From contig NZ_KQ759763.1 in assembly GCF_001482195.1 (NCBI RefSeq), positions 2,121,101 through 2,185,100 of the forward strand: DNA of 64,000 nt, written 5' to 3'. Under the pieces are notes generated by a model. It saw only the letters and a list, made by a program, of their open reading frames with translations, was not told the origin of the DNA and did no database searches. The stretch comes from Luteimonas abyssi (GTDB taxonomy: Bacteria > Pseudomonadota > Gammaproteobacteria > Xanthomonadales > Xanthomonadaceae). Positions 27,765 through 36,199 of the stretch are shown in pieces. Position 1 is the first letter of the stretch. Every line of letters starts with the position of its first letter. The position numbers and the translations under genes are program-made.

Positions 27765-28574
27765 TTACCGGTAGGCGTGCTCCTGCGCCGGGAAGCTGCC
27801 GTCGCGCACGGCCGCGACATAGGCCTGCACCGCACCCGCCACCGAACCGCCCTCGGCGAGGAAGTCCTTCACGAAGCGCGGCCGCCGATGGCCGCTGTCC
27901 AGGCCCAGCATGTCGTGCAGCACCAGCACCTGGCCGTCGCAGTCGGCACCGGCGCCGATGCCGATCGTCGGCACCGGACTGGCGGCGGTGATCTCGGCGG
28001 CCAGCGCCGCCGGCACCCCCTCGAGCACGATCAGCGCCGCGCCGGCCTCGGCCACCGCGCGCGCCTCCTCGCGCAGGCGCTGCGCGGCCGCGGCCTCGCG
28101 CCCCTGGACCTTGAACCCGCCCATGCGCAGCACCGACTGCGGCGTCAGCCCGAGGTGCGAACACACCGGGATCTCGCGCTCGACGAGGAACCGAATGATC
28201 TCGAGCTTCGGCCCGGCGCCTTCCAGCTTCGCCATGCCCGCCCCCGCCTGCAACAAGCGGGTCGCGGCATCGAGCGCGCGCTCGCAGGTCGCGTCGGCCT
28301 GGAACGGGAGGTCGGCCACCAGCAGTGCCCGCCGGACCGCCCGTGCCACGCAAGCGGTGTGGTAGACCATGTCGTCCACGCTGACCGGCAGCGTCGAGCC
28401 ATGCCCCTGCACCACCATGCCCAGCGAATCGCCGACCAGCAGCAGGTCGACCCCGTTGGCGTCGAGCACACGGGCGAAACCGGCGTCGTAGGCGGTGAGC
28501 ATGGCCAGCCGGCGCCCTTCAGCGCGTGCGGCGAGGAGGTCGGGAACGGTGAGCGGCTTGATCGGTGCGTTCAT
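27765..28574 (-). CDS. panB: 3-methyl-2-oxobutanoate hydroxymethyltransferase
   Basis: Class II aldolase-type enzyme transferring a hydroxymethyl group from methylene-THF to ketoisovalerate to give ketopantoate. 269 residues. Signatures: [100 protein letters not shown] (metal and substrate residues) and RRPRFVKDF. Separated from panC by 215 bp in which no gene was found, and 91 bp downstream of folK. Confidence 0.97.
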   Translation of the reverse strand: MNAPIKPLTVPDLLAARAEGRRLAMLTAYDAGFARVLDANGVDLLLVGDSLGMVVQGHGSTLPVSVDDMVYHTACVARAVRRALLVADLPFQADATCERALDAATRLLQAGAGMAKLEGAGPKLEIIRFLVEREIPVCSHLGLTPQSVLRMGGFKVQGREAAAAQRLREEARAVAEAGAALIVLEGVPAALAAEITAASPVPTIGIGAGADCDGQVLVLHDMLGLDSGHRRPRFVKDFLAEGGSVAGAVQAYVAAVRDGSFPAQEHAYR

Positions 28575-28665
28575 GCGCCAAGTCTAAGCGCGTCGATGCG
28601 GCCGTGCGCGCGCGTGCCGGGCGCATCGGAGTGCACCGCGTTCCGTTGCCGGTGCTCCCGACGCA

Positions 28666-29193
28666 TCACCCGGTCTCGCCATCCACCCTGCGTAGCGGCG
28701 CCTCCCCCAGCGCACGGAGTGCATCGACGGCGCGCCCGACGCCGGGGATCTCGGCGTCCGGCCAGACATCGAGCAACGGCTGCAGGGCGAACGCACGCAG
28801 GTGCAGGCGCGGATGCGGAACCTGCAGGTCGGGCAGCGCGATCGTCCGTCGTGCGTACAGCAGCAGATCGAGATCGAGCGTCCGCGGCCCCCAGCGGTCG
28901 CGTCCGTCCGCCGCCCGCAGGCGTCCACAGCGCGCCTCGATCCGCAGCAACGCGTCGAGCAGCCCCGAGGGCGATGCGGTCGTGCGCAAGCGCGCCACCG
29001 CGTTGACGAAATCCGGCTGGTCGGTCCGGCCCCAGGCTGGCGTCCGGTACAACGGCGACGGCGTGCACGCCACCGTCCCGGGCAAGGCGGCCAGCGCATC
29101 GAACGCCGCACGCACCTGCGTGGCCGCATCGCCGAGGTTCGCGCCGATGCCGACCGCGACATCCGTCGCGATCGACGCGGCCGGAGCGCTCAT
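28666..29193 (-). CDS. folK: 6-hydroxymethyl-dihydropterin pyrophosphokinase
   Basis: Folate-pathway kinase, 175 residues. HPPK marks: VAVGIGANLGDAATQVRAAFDAL, SPLYRTPAWGRTDQPDFVNAVARL, EARCGRLRAADGRDRWGPRTLDLDLLLY with the metal-binding DLDLLLY aspartates, and VPHPRLHLRAFALQPLLD. ATG at 29193 sits 9 bp after the pcnB stop, so the two are coupled, as in other gammaproteobacteria. Confidence 0.96.
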   Translation of the reverse strand: MSAPAASIATDVAVGIGANLGDAATQVRAAFDALAALPGTVACTPSPLYRTPAWGRTDQPDFVNAVARLRTTASPSGLLDALLRIEARCGRLRAADGRDRWGPRTLDLDLLLYARRTIALPDLQVPHPRLHLRAFALQPLLDVWPDAEIPGVGRAVDALRALGEAPLRRVDGETG

Positions 29194-29202
29194 CGGCGTG
29201 GC

Positions 29203-30513
29203 CTAGGCGCGCCGGCGACGCCGGCGGCGGCGCGGCGCGGCCTCGGTGTCCTCGCTGGCGTCCTGGGACTGCTGCACGGCGAGCGCGTGGTCGGGATCGT
29301 CCTGCGCGTCGCGCCAGAACGTCACGTCCTCGGCATGACTGCCCGAGGCCGCATCGCGCAGCACCAGGAAATCGAAGGCCGCCCGGAACCGCGGGTGCGA
29401 GAGCGTACGCACCACGCGCTTGCGCTGACGCATCGGGAACCGGGTCTGCAGCAACCAGATCTCCTGCATCGGCACCGAGAAGCGACGCGGCAGGGCGATC
29501 GTGGTCAGCTGGTGCAACGTGACCCGATCGGCGGCACGGCGCTGCGCCTCGGCCGCATGGGTCCCCGACGCCTGCAGCCCCATCAGCGCGTGGCAATACG
29601 CCGGCCACAGCAGCAGGGCGAACAGGAACGCCGGCGACACCGGCTCGTCGGCCGCCACCCGGGCATCGGTATTGCGCAGGCCGGCCAGCACCACGCGGCG
29701 CAGGGCACCGCTGCGGTTGTTGGCCATCGCCGCGGCGCTTTCGGGGAACATCACAGCCAACAGACCCTGCTGCTCGAGGCCCAGGAAACTGGCTTCGCCG
29801 TGCCCGGACAGGAACAGCTTCAGGCACTCCTCGAACAGCCGCGCCGGCGCGGCCTCGTGCAGCAACGGCGCCAGCCGCGGGATCGGCGTGGCGGTCTCGG
29901 GCGCGATGCTGAAATCGAGCTTCGCGGCCAGGCGCACCGCGCGCAGCATCCGCACCGGATCCTCGCGGTACCGCTGCTCGGGATCGCCGATGAGTTTGAG
30001 CACGCGGTTCTGCACGTCCTCGAAACCGCCCACGTAATCGCGGACCGAGAAATCCTCGATCGCGTAGTAGAGCGCGTTCGCGGTGAAGTCGCGGCGGATC
30101 GCGTCCTCCTCGATCGAGCCGTAGACGTTGTCGCGCAGCAACCGTCCGCCCTCGTGGGTCTCGCGATCGCCGCTGCCGTCGTCCGCGTTGGAGCGGAAAG
30201 TCGCGACCTCCACGATCTCGCGGCCGAACACCACGTGCGCCAGCCGGAACCGGCGACCGATCAGACGCGAGTTGCGGAACAGCGCCTTGACCTCTTCGGG
30301 CGTGGCGTCGGTGGCGATGTCGAAGTCTTTCGGGGCCAGGCCGATCAGCAGGTCGCGGACAGCACCGCCGACGAGGAACGCGCCGTGCCCCGCCTCGCGC
30401 AGGCGATAGAGCACGCGCAAGGCGCCGGGGCTGATCGATTTGCGCGAGATCGGATGATCTTCCCGGGCGATGCTGCGCGGAGTCGGGATGAGGGTATGAG
30501 AAGTCTGGGTCAT
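29203..30513 (-). CDS. pcnB: Poly(A) polymerase I
   Basis: Class II nucleotidyltransferase adding 3' poly(A) tails that promote RNA decay. 436 residues from ATG 30513. Catalytic core: AFLVGGAVRDLLIGLAPKDFDIATDATPEEV with the DxD metal site, FGREIVEVATFRS, RDNVYGSIEEDAIRRDFTANALYY, LIGDPEQRYREDPVRMLRAVRLAAKL. A basic C-terminal tail RRRRRRRRA, typical of PcnB, ends the protein. An upstream ATG at 30582 would add 23 residues (basic, unconserved). tRNA-Glu lies upstream on the other strand. Confidence 0.94.
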   Translation of the reverse strand: MTQTSHTLIPTPRSIAREDHPISRKSISPGALRVLYRLREAGHGAFLVGGAVRDLLIGLAPKDFDIATDATPEEVKALFRNSRLIGRRFRLAHVVFGREIVEVATFRSNADDGSGDRETHEGGRLLRDNVYGSIEEDAIRRDFTANALYYAIEDFSVRDYVGGFEDVQNRVLKLIGDPEQRYREDPVRMLRAVRLAAKLDFSIAPETATPIPRLAPLLHEAAPARLFEECLKLFLSGHGEASFLGLEQQGLLAVMFPESAAAMANNRSGALRRVVLAGLRNTDARVAADEPVSPAFLFALLLWPAYCHALMGLQASGTHAAEAQRRAADRVTLHQLTTIALPRRFSVPMQEIWLLQTRFPMRQRKRVVRTLSHPRFRAAFDFLVLRDAASGSHAEDVTFWRDAQDDPDHALAVQQSQDASEDTEAAPRRRRRRRRA

Positions 30514-30676
30514 CAAGCGTGTCTGGGAGCGGCGCGCCGGGCGACTGAATCGTTCTCGTCGCGGCGCATTCGGACGACACAACGGCGTCCATGTGCTGCT
30601 ATACTAGCAAGCTGCACGGGGCCAGCGCCTCCTGCAGGCCGGACGTCCAACCGGCGGCCCGCTCGGGCCGATCCCA

Positions 30677-30752
30677 GCTCCCTTCGTCTAGAGGCCTAGG
30701 ACGTGGCCCTCTCAAGGCTAAAACACGGGTTCGAATCCCGTAGGGAGCGCCA
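30677..30752 (+). tRNA. tRNA-Glu (anticodon CTC)
   Basis: 76 nt with encoded CCA. Acceptor stem GCTCCCT pairs with AGGGAGC at 30742-30748; anticodon loop CTCTCAA gives anticodon CTC (reads GAG); T arm GGGTTCGAATCCC is intact. The overall sequence aligns base for base with E. coli tRNA-Glu outside the anticodon stem. Confidence 0.96.
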
Positions 30753-30760
30753 TCTTCCGG

Positions 30761-30790
30761 AAGCCCGCGTCGCATGACGCGGGCTTTCTT
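30761..30790 (+). terminator. Terminator after tRNA-Glu
   Basis: Inverted repeat AAGCCCGCGTC / GACGCGGGCTT with a 4-base loop followed by TCTT, 9 bp after the tRNA. Fits an intrinsic terminator. Confidence 0.75.
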
Positions 30791-30960
30791 CGTTTACGGC
30801 GCCGGACGGGACGCCGGCCCTGCATGCGCATGCAGGGCAAGGCCCCTACGGGAGGCTATCCGGCCCTGGCGGCACCTTGCGCGATGCGAACCGCTCGCAC
30901 CCACGCCCGGCACCTGCATTAAACTTGCGCGCTGCCCGCGCCGTACCGTCCGAGGATCCC

Positions 30961-31284
30961 ATGCCCTTCGTCGTCACCGAGAACTGCATCAAGTGCAAGT
31001 ACACCGACTGCGTCGAGGTGTGCCCGGTCGACTGCTTCCACGAGGGTCCGAACTTCCTGGTGATCGATCCGGACGAGTGCATCGACTGCACCCTGTGCGA
31101 GCCGGAGTGTCCGATCAACGCGATCTATCCCGAGGACGATGTGCCTGCGGGCCAGGAGTCGTTCGTGGCGCTGAATGCCGAGCTGTCGCAGGCCTGGCCG
31201 GTCATCACCACCCGCAAGGAACCGGCACCCGACGCCAAGGACTGGGAAGGCAAGCCGGACAAGCTGCCACTGCTCGAGCGCTGA
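30961..31284 (+). CDS. fdxA: Seven-iron ferredoxin FdxA
   Basis: Small acidic electron carrier of 107 residues with a 3Fe-4S plus 4Fe-4S pair: [17 protein letters not shown], then [24 protein letters not shown]-terminus MPFVVTENC and C-terminal extension [19 protein letters not shown] are those of the proteobacterial FdxA family. Free-standing, ended by a strong terminator; no partner enzyme gene adjoins, so its electron partner is not evident. Confidence 0.96.
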   Translation: MPFVVTENCIKCKYTDCVEVCPVDCFHEGPNFLVIDPDECIDCTLCEPECPINAIYPEDDVPAGQESFVALNAELSQAWPVITTRKEPAPDAKDWEGKPDKLPLLER

Positions 31285-31332
31285 CCGGGCGCGGGTCGGC
31301 ACCCGCCGCCGACCCAAGACGGGACAGAAAAA

Positions 31333-31357
31333 AAGGGCGCCCGAGGGCGCCCTTTTT
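31333..31357. terminator. Bidirectional terminator between fdxA and bamC
   Basis: Stem AAGGGCGCCC / GGGCGCCCTT, preceded by an A-run and followed by a T-run, so it can work for both convergent genes. Confidence 0.9.
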
Positions 31358-31428
31358 CGATCGACCGTATCGCCGGACCGGCACTGCCGGGGTCGCTCGC
31401 GTGAGCGCCCCGGCGCGGCACCGATCGC

Positions 31429-31950
31429 TCAGTTGCCCAGTCGGGCCCGCAACGCGGCCATGAGCTCCGTCGGCGCCTGGCCGGACGCCGGCACGCCGCG
31501 CGGATCGACCGCGGATACGTAGGCGCCCTCGCCGGTCGCCGCGACGCGGATCAGGAAGCTGTCGCCCCCGTAGACGACATCGTAGGTGCCCAACAGCTGC
31601 GCGCGGCTGGACACGGTCACGCCATCGATGGCGTCGAGCGCCTCGCCGACACGGGCGAAGGCCTGCTCGCGATCGCCGGACACGGCGAAGCCGCCGGTGC
31701 CCGCGGCCGGTGCGCCGCGCGATGCGCCCGCGCCGACTTCGGAGCGGCTCACCGACTGCGCCCCCTGGGGCTGCGCCAGCGCGCCATCGGTGTTCGGGCG
31801 GTCCAGATCCGGCGGCACTTCCAGCGGACGCGGATCCTGCACGTACAGCGCATTCTCCTTGCGGAACCAGCCGCAGCCGGAGGTGCCCAGCACCGCAACG
31901 GCCAATCCGGCCAGGACAGCGGTGCGAACGCGGGAATGGGTGAGCGACAT
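31429..31950 (-). CDS. bamC: BamC-like outer-membrane lipoprotein
   Basis: Lipoprotein of 173 residues: signal with lipobox LGTSGC, then the N-terminal stretch ALYVQDPRPLEVPPDLDRPN that resembles the BamC segment contacting BamD. The rest (FAVSGDREQAFARVGEALDAIDGVTVSSRAQLLGTYDVVYGG) looks like one helix-grip domain, so the protein is about half the size of E. coli BamC. Directly downstream of dapA (16 bp), as bamC is in E. coli. ATG 31950 gives the lipoprotein signal; the reading frame is open further upstream but not conserved. BamC role inferred from these points. Confidence 0.78.
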   Translation of the reverse strand: MSLTHSRVRTAVLAGLAVAVLGTSGCGWFRKENALYVQDPRPLEVPPDLDRPNTDGALAQPQGAQSVSRSEVGAGASRGAPAAGTGGFAVSGDREQAFARVGEALDAIDGVTVSSRAQLLGTYDVVYGGDSFLIRVAATGEGAYVSAVDPRGVPASGQAPTELMAALRARLGN

Positions 31951-31966
31951 CGGGATCTCCTGCAGG

Positions 31967-32872
31967 TCAGGCCGCGAGTGTATCGCGGCTGGTACGTTCG
32001 AGTGCCTGCGCGAGCGCCTGCGCCCGATCGGCGGCAGCGGCATGTTCGGCGGACAGTGCGGTCAGTGGCAGCCTCAACCCATGGCCGATGCCCTGGCGTG
32101 CGAGCACGGCCTTGACCGGAATCGGGTTCGGTTCGATACCGGCGAAGGTGTACAGCGGCTGCAATTCGGCATCGAGCGCCTGGACCTCCGCCTCGCGTCC
32201 GTCGGCAGCCAGCGCGGCCAAGCGCCGGAACGTCGCCGGCACGATGTTGGACACCACCGAGATCACTCCGTCGGCACCGGCCAGCATCGCCCGGGCGGCG
32301 GTGGGGTCGTCGCCGCTGAACACGAGGAACGCCTCCGAGCGCAATGCCAGCAGCGCCTGCATGCGCTCGGGTTCACCGCGCGCTTCCTTGACGCCGAGGA
32401 TCGCCGGGTGCACCGCCAGTTCGGCCACCGCCTCGGGCAGCATGTCGCAACCGGTCCGGGGCGGCACGTTGTAGAGCACCAGCGGCAACGCACCATCGTC
32501 GGCCACGGCGCGGAAATGCGCGACCAGGCCGGCCTGGGTCGGCCGCACGTACGGCGGCGTGACCACCAGCGCGGCATCCGCGCCGAGATCCGCGGCGCGG
32601 CGCGTCTGTTCGATGGTGCGCGCGGTGCTGGAAGCGCCGGTCCCGACCAACACCGGCACCCGCCCGGCCGACCGTTGCACGGCGGAGCGCACCAGCAAGT
32701 CGAATTCAGGGTTGTACAGCGCGGCCGCCTCGCCGGTGGAGCCCGCGACCACCAGGGCATTCGTGCCGGCGTCGAGCTGCTGGTCGAGCAGGGTCTGCCA
32801 GGCGTCGAGATCGAGTTCGCCGGACACCGAGAACGGGGTCGCCAGGGCGGTGATGCTGCCAGAAAGTCGCAA
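31967..32872 (-). CDS. dapA: 4-hydroxy-tetrahydrodipicolinate synthase
   Basis: First enzyme of the lysine/diaminopimelate branch, condensing pyruvate and aspartate semialdehyde. 301 residues from a TTG at 32872 (LRLSGSITALATPF); the frame is open upstream, but the family starts here. TIM-barrel marks: VVAGSTGEAAALYNPEFDLL, VLVGTGASSTARTIEQTR, LVVTPPYVRPTQAGLVAHFRA, LVLYNVPPRTGCDMLPEAV, and the Schiff-base lysine in ILGVKEARG. FSGDDPTAARAMLAGADGVISVVSNIVP follows. Divergent from gcvR, as in E. coli. Confidence 0.94.
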   Translation of the reverse strand: MRLSGSITALATPFSVSGELDLDAWQTLLDQQLDAGTNALVVAGSTGEAAALYNPEFDLLVRSAVQRSAGRVPVLVGTGASSTARTIEQTRRAADLGADAALVVTPPYVRPTQAGLVAHFRAVADDGALPLVLYNVPPRTGCDMLPEAVAELAVHPAILGVKEARGEPERMQALLALRSEAFLVFSGDDPTAARAMLAGADGVISVVSNIVPATFRRLAALAADGREAEVQALDAELQPLYTFAGIEPNPIPVKAVLARQGIGHGLRLPLTALSAEHAAAADRAQALAQALERTSRDTLAA

Positions 32873-33040
32873 GATGCCGTCGTCCAGGGTCGATGCGGAA
32901 AAAACCGCGGAAAAACCGCGGCGCAACGCCGCGAACGGACACGATGTTACTTGCGGCCCGGAAGCACCGGCAAGTATGCTGGCGACGGTGACGGGCCTCT
33001 GCCCGGCCACCGTTCAGACCCGACTGCCGCGGACGCCGCC

Positions 33041-33607
33041 TTGACCGATCCAGATACCGCCTCCCGGCCTGCGCCGAACGAGAACCACCTGCTCATCAAC
33101 GCCTATACGACGCATCCGAGCTCGCCGCTGCTGTCGGTCAGCCGCCGGATCGCCGACAGCGGCTGCAACCTCGTCGATGCGCGCCTGTCCACGGTGGGCC
33201 GCGATGTCTCCGTGACCGCACTGGCCACGGGCTCCTGGGATGCGGTCGCCAAGCTGGAGGCGATGCTGTCGCGCCTCGACCGCGAGGACGGCCTCAAGCT
33301 GATCTGGGCACGCACCGGACCCAAGCCGCTGCAGTCCAACCTGCTGCCGTACGTGGTCGAGGTCGTGGCCGCGGACAAGCCCGGGATCCTGTTCCAGTTG
33401 GCGGATTTCTTCGACCGCCAGAGCATCACCATCGAAAGCCTGCACTCCTCGCGCTACCGCGCGATGCAGACCGGCGCCGACATGTTTTCGGCCCAGGTCA
33501 CCATCGGCGTGCCGGCCGACATGCACATCGCCGCGCTGCGCGACGATTTCCTCGAGTTCTGCGACCATCTGAACCTGGACGCGATCATGGACCCGATGAA
33601 GTTCTGA
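33041..33607 (+). CDS. gcvR: GcvR-like ACT-domain regulator
   Basis: Two ACT domains in 188 residues (about 15-90: LLINAYTTHPSSPLLSVSRRIADSGCNLVDARL; and 100-180: YVVEVVAADKPGILFQLADFFDRQSITIESLHSSRYRAMQTGADMFSAQVTI). In E. coli GcvR binds GcvA and represses glycine cleavage genes; no gcvA is in view, so the partner is unknown here. Start is a TTG at 33041, chosen because no ATG is in frame before the first ACT domain; it is weakly supported. The dapA/gcvR/bcp order matches E. coli. Confidence 0.85.
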   Translation: MTDPDTASRPAPNENHLLINAYTTHPSSPLLSVSRRIADSGCNLVDARLSTVGRDVSVTALATGSWDAVAKLEAMLSRLDREDGLKLIWARTGPKPLQSNLLPYVVEVVAADKPGILFQLADFFDRQSITIESLHSSRYRAMQTGADMFSAQVTIGVPADMHIAALRDDFLEFCDHLNLDAIMDPMKF

Positions 33608-33654
33608 CGGTCCACCCCACCGTTTCAACGACGCGCTTCAACGACGGAAGACGG

Positions 33655-34134
33655 ATGACCCCAGGCGACACGCTCGACCGCACCACCCTCAAGCTGCCCC
33701 TGGCCCTGTCCGGCGGCGTCCACACCACCCTCGGCGATTTCGCCGGCCGCTGGCTGGTGCTGTATTTCTACCCGAAGGACGCCACCCCGGGCTGCACGAC
33801 CGAAGGCATCGACTTCAACGCCCTGCTGCCCGAGTTCGAAGCGCTCGATGCCACGGTCCTCGGCGTCTCGCGCGACTCGGTGAAGTCGCACGACAATTTC
33901 TGCGCCAAGCAGGGGTTCCGCTTCCCGCTGGTCAGCGACGCCGACGAGGCCCTGTGCCGCGCGTTTGACGTGATCAAGGAAAAGAACATGTACGGCCGCA
34001 AGGTGCTCGGCATCGAGCGCAGCACGTTCCTGATCGGCCCCGACGGCCGCATCGTCGAGGCCTGGCGCAAGGTTCGCGTCCCCGGCCACGCGCAGGCGGT
34101 GCTCGACGCCCTGAAGGCGGCCCGCTCCCAGTGA
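33655..34134 (+). CDS. bcp: Thioredoxin-dependent thiol peroxidase Bcp
   Basis: Atypical peroxiredoxin of 159 residues that reduces organic peroxides. Peroxidatic cysteine is in YFYPKDATPGCTTEGIDF (Cys47). The usual bacterioferritin-comigratory motif GCTxE is present, with a second cysteine in HDNFCAKQGF. Other marks: VLGVSRDSVKSH, FPLVSDADEALCRAFDV, RSTFLIGPDGRIVEAWRKV. Downstream of gcvR by 47 bp. Confidence 0.95.
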   Translation: MTPGDTLDRTTLKLPLALSGGVHTTLGDFAGRWLVLYFYPKDATPGCTTEGIDFNALLPEFEALDATVLGVSRDSVKSHDNFCAKQGFRFPLVSDADEALCRAFDVIKEKNMYGRKVLGIERSTFLIGPDGRIVEAWRKVRVPGHAQAVLDALKAARSQ

Positions 34135-34237
34135 TCCACCCCGCACCGGCTCATGGTCGCCACCCCGCTCCGCGGGTCGCGGCGATCTGCGGCCGTGCGC
34201 CTGTCGTTCCCTCCCACCCACACGGATCTCACATTCG

Positions 34238-35641
34238 ATGATGACCAAGGGCAAGCGGATCTACGTGCTGGACACCAACGTGCTGATGCACGACCCGACC
34301 GCACTGTTCAAGTTCGAGGAGCACGACGTCTACCTGCCGATGCAGGTGATCGAGGAGCTCGACAACGGCAAGAAGGGCACATCCGAGGCGAGCCGCAACG
34401 CCCGCCAGGTCAGCCGTTTCATCAACGAGCTGATCGAGGAACAGGGCACCGACCGCATCGCATCGGGCCTCACCCTCAACCGCCCGGGCAGCATCCAGCT
34501 GCGGGGCGCGCACAGCACCGGCAACCTCTACTTCCAGACCACCGCGCCCAGCGAGGACGCGACCTCGTTCGGCGCGGCCGCCCCGGACAACCGCATCCTC
34601 GGCGCCATTCTCGCGCTGCGCCGCGAATCGCCGGACTACCCGGTGGTGTTCGTGTCCAAGGACATCAACCTGCGGATCAAGGCGGCGATCGCCGGCATTC
34701 CGAATGAGGACTACGAGAACGACCGCGCGCTCGACGATTTCAGCCTGCTCTACACCGGCGCGACCGCGCTGCCGGAGGACTTCTGGCAGCGCTCGGGCAA
34801 GGACCTGAAGTCGTGGACCGATCGCGGCCGCACCTATTACGAGGTCATCGCCGGTCCCGAAGACGACTGGTATCCGAACCAGTTCCTGTACCTGCCCGGG
34901 GACGACGCGTCCGAGTTCCGCGTCGCCAGCGTGGACGGCGAGCGCGCGGTGCTGCAGATCGTCGACGACTTCCGTGCCAGCCAGCACGCGGTGTGGGGCA
35001 TCAACGCGCGCAATCGCGAGCAGAACTTCGCCCTCAACGCGCTGATGGACCCGGAGATCGACTTCGTCACCCTGCTCGGCACGGCCGGCACCGGCAAGAC
35101 CCTGCTGGCGCTGGCCGCGGGCCTGGCGCAGACGATGGACCAGCAGCGCTACCGCGAGATCATCATGACCCGCGCGACGGTGAGCGTCGGCGAGGACATC
35201 GGTTTCCTGCCCGGCACCGAGGAGGAAAAGATGACGCCGTGGATGGGCGCGCTGACCGACAACCTTGAAGTGCTCACCCACAACCAGGAAGGCGGCAGCT
35301 GGGGCCGGCAGGCGACCAACGACCTGCTCGCCAGCCGGATCAAGATCCGCTCCATGAACTTCATGCGCGGGCGGACCTTCCTGTCGCGCTGGCTGATCCT
35401 GGACGAGGCGCAGAACCTGACGCCGAAGCAGATGAAGACCCTGATCACCCGCGCCGGCCCGGGGACCAAGATCGTCTGCCTGGGCAACGTCGAGCAGATC
35501 GACACGCCCTACCTGACCGAGACCACGTCCGGCCTGACCTACGCCGTCGACCGCTTCAAGGGCTGGGCGCACAGCGCGCACGTGACCCTGCGCCGCGGCG
35601 AGCGGTCGCGCCTGGCCGACTACGCGTCCGAGGTGCTCTGA
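34238..35641 (+). CDS. PIN-PhoH family ATPase
   Basis: Protein of 467 residues joining an N-terminal PIN-type nuclease domain (about 7-150; RIYVLDTNVLMHDP with Asp12 and later VIEELDNGKKG, PDNRILGAILALR, VFVSKDINLRIKA) to a C-terminal PhoH ATPase (about 240-467; FVTLLGTAGTGKTLLALAAGL as Walker A, FMRGRTFLSRWLILDEAQNLTPKQMKTLITRAGPGTKIVCLGN). This PhoH2-type fusion acts on RNA in the characterised members. Two successive ATGs at 34238 and 34241 are possible starts. Confidence 0.93.
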   Translation: MMTKGKRIYVLDTNVLMHDPTALFKFEEHDVYLPMQVIEELDNGKKGTSEASRNARQVSRFINELIEEQGTDRIASGLTLNRPGSIQLRGAHSTGNLYFQTTAPSEDATSFGAAAPDNRILGAILALRRESPDYPVVFVSKDINLRIKAAIAGIPNEDYENDRALDDFSLLYTGATALPEDFWQRSGKDLKSWTDRGRTYYEVIAGPEDDWYPNQFLYLPGDDASEFRVASVDGERAVLQIVDDFRASQHAVWGINARNREQNFALNALMDPEIDFVTLLGTAGTGKTLLALAAGLAQTMDQQRYREIIMTRATVSVGEDIGFLPGTEEEKMTPWMGALTDNLEVLTHNQEGGSWGRQATNDLLASRIKIRSMNFMRGRTFLSRWLILDEAQNLTPKQMKTLITRAGPGTKIVCLGNVEQIDTPYLTETTSGLTYAVDRFKGWAHSAHVTLRRGERSRLADYASEVL

Positions 35642-35763
35642 TCCCGGCCGACCCTGCCCCGCCAATCGCGCGGGGCGGAGGTGATGCGTTGCCGGAACTG
35701 GTTGGTCGAGCGTCTCGGCTGCGCCGCTTCGCCCAGTGGACTCGCGACCTGAAAGGCCCCGCC

Positions 35764-35855
35764 GGAACCGATGGCCTCCTCGCGCGAATGTCCCTCGGCC
35801 ACCGCCATGCGGCGGTGGCCTCCTCCTTGATTTCGCCGAGAAGGCCACCGGTTCC
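35764..35855 (-). repeat. Large palindromic intergenic element, copy 1
   Basis: On the minus strand a core reading GAAATCAAGGAGGAGGC, a 10-bp hairpin (GGCCACCGCC / GGCGGTGGCC with loop ATGC at 35798-35821) and GGACATTCGC is flanked by long near-perfect inverted arms beginning GGAACCGGTGGCC and ending at 35764-35786. The arms differ from those of copy 2 while the core is shared. Together with copy 2 it fills the 558-bp gap between the PhoH gene and the glutamate synthase-like gene, which holds no gene I can support. Confidence 0.75.
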
Positions 35856-35936
35856 GACGGGGTTCGGCTTGCGGAACGTGCGAACCGCTACCGTGCTGTG
35901 ATGGGTGTGCTTCTCGAACGACCGCAAACGTCGAAG

Positions 35937-36039
35937 CACCGGGTGTGCCTGCCCTCCGAGTGAGAAATCAAGGAGGAGGCGGCGGCCGTATGGCCGTCGC
36001 CGGGGGACATTCGCACTCGGAGGGCAGGCGCATCCGGTG
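35937..36039 (+). repeat. Large palindromic intergenic element, copy 2
   Basis: Plus-strand copy of the same element: left arm 35937-35962, core from AGAAATCAAGGAGGAGGC, inner hairpin GGCGGCGGCC / GGCCGTCGCC with loop GTAT, GGACATTCG, and right arm 36014-36039. The arms pair over 26 bp with only two differences, both of the kind that still allow G-T pairing; the inner 15 bp (CCTGCCCTCCGAGTG / CACTCGGAGGGCAGG) are perfect. Confidence 0.78.
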
Positions 36040-36199
36040 CCACCGCGGCCGAACCGGTCGCCACAGAAAACCCCAGCCGCAGCAGCGGCCATCCGTCACC
36101 GAGAACCGATCGCTCTTCAGCCTGGAAGGCACCCTCCATACCACGCGGATAATGACGACCCTCGCCCGTCACAGACCGGCGATGCGACGGCGCTGCGTC

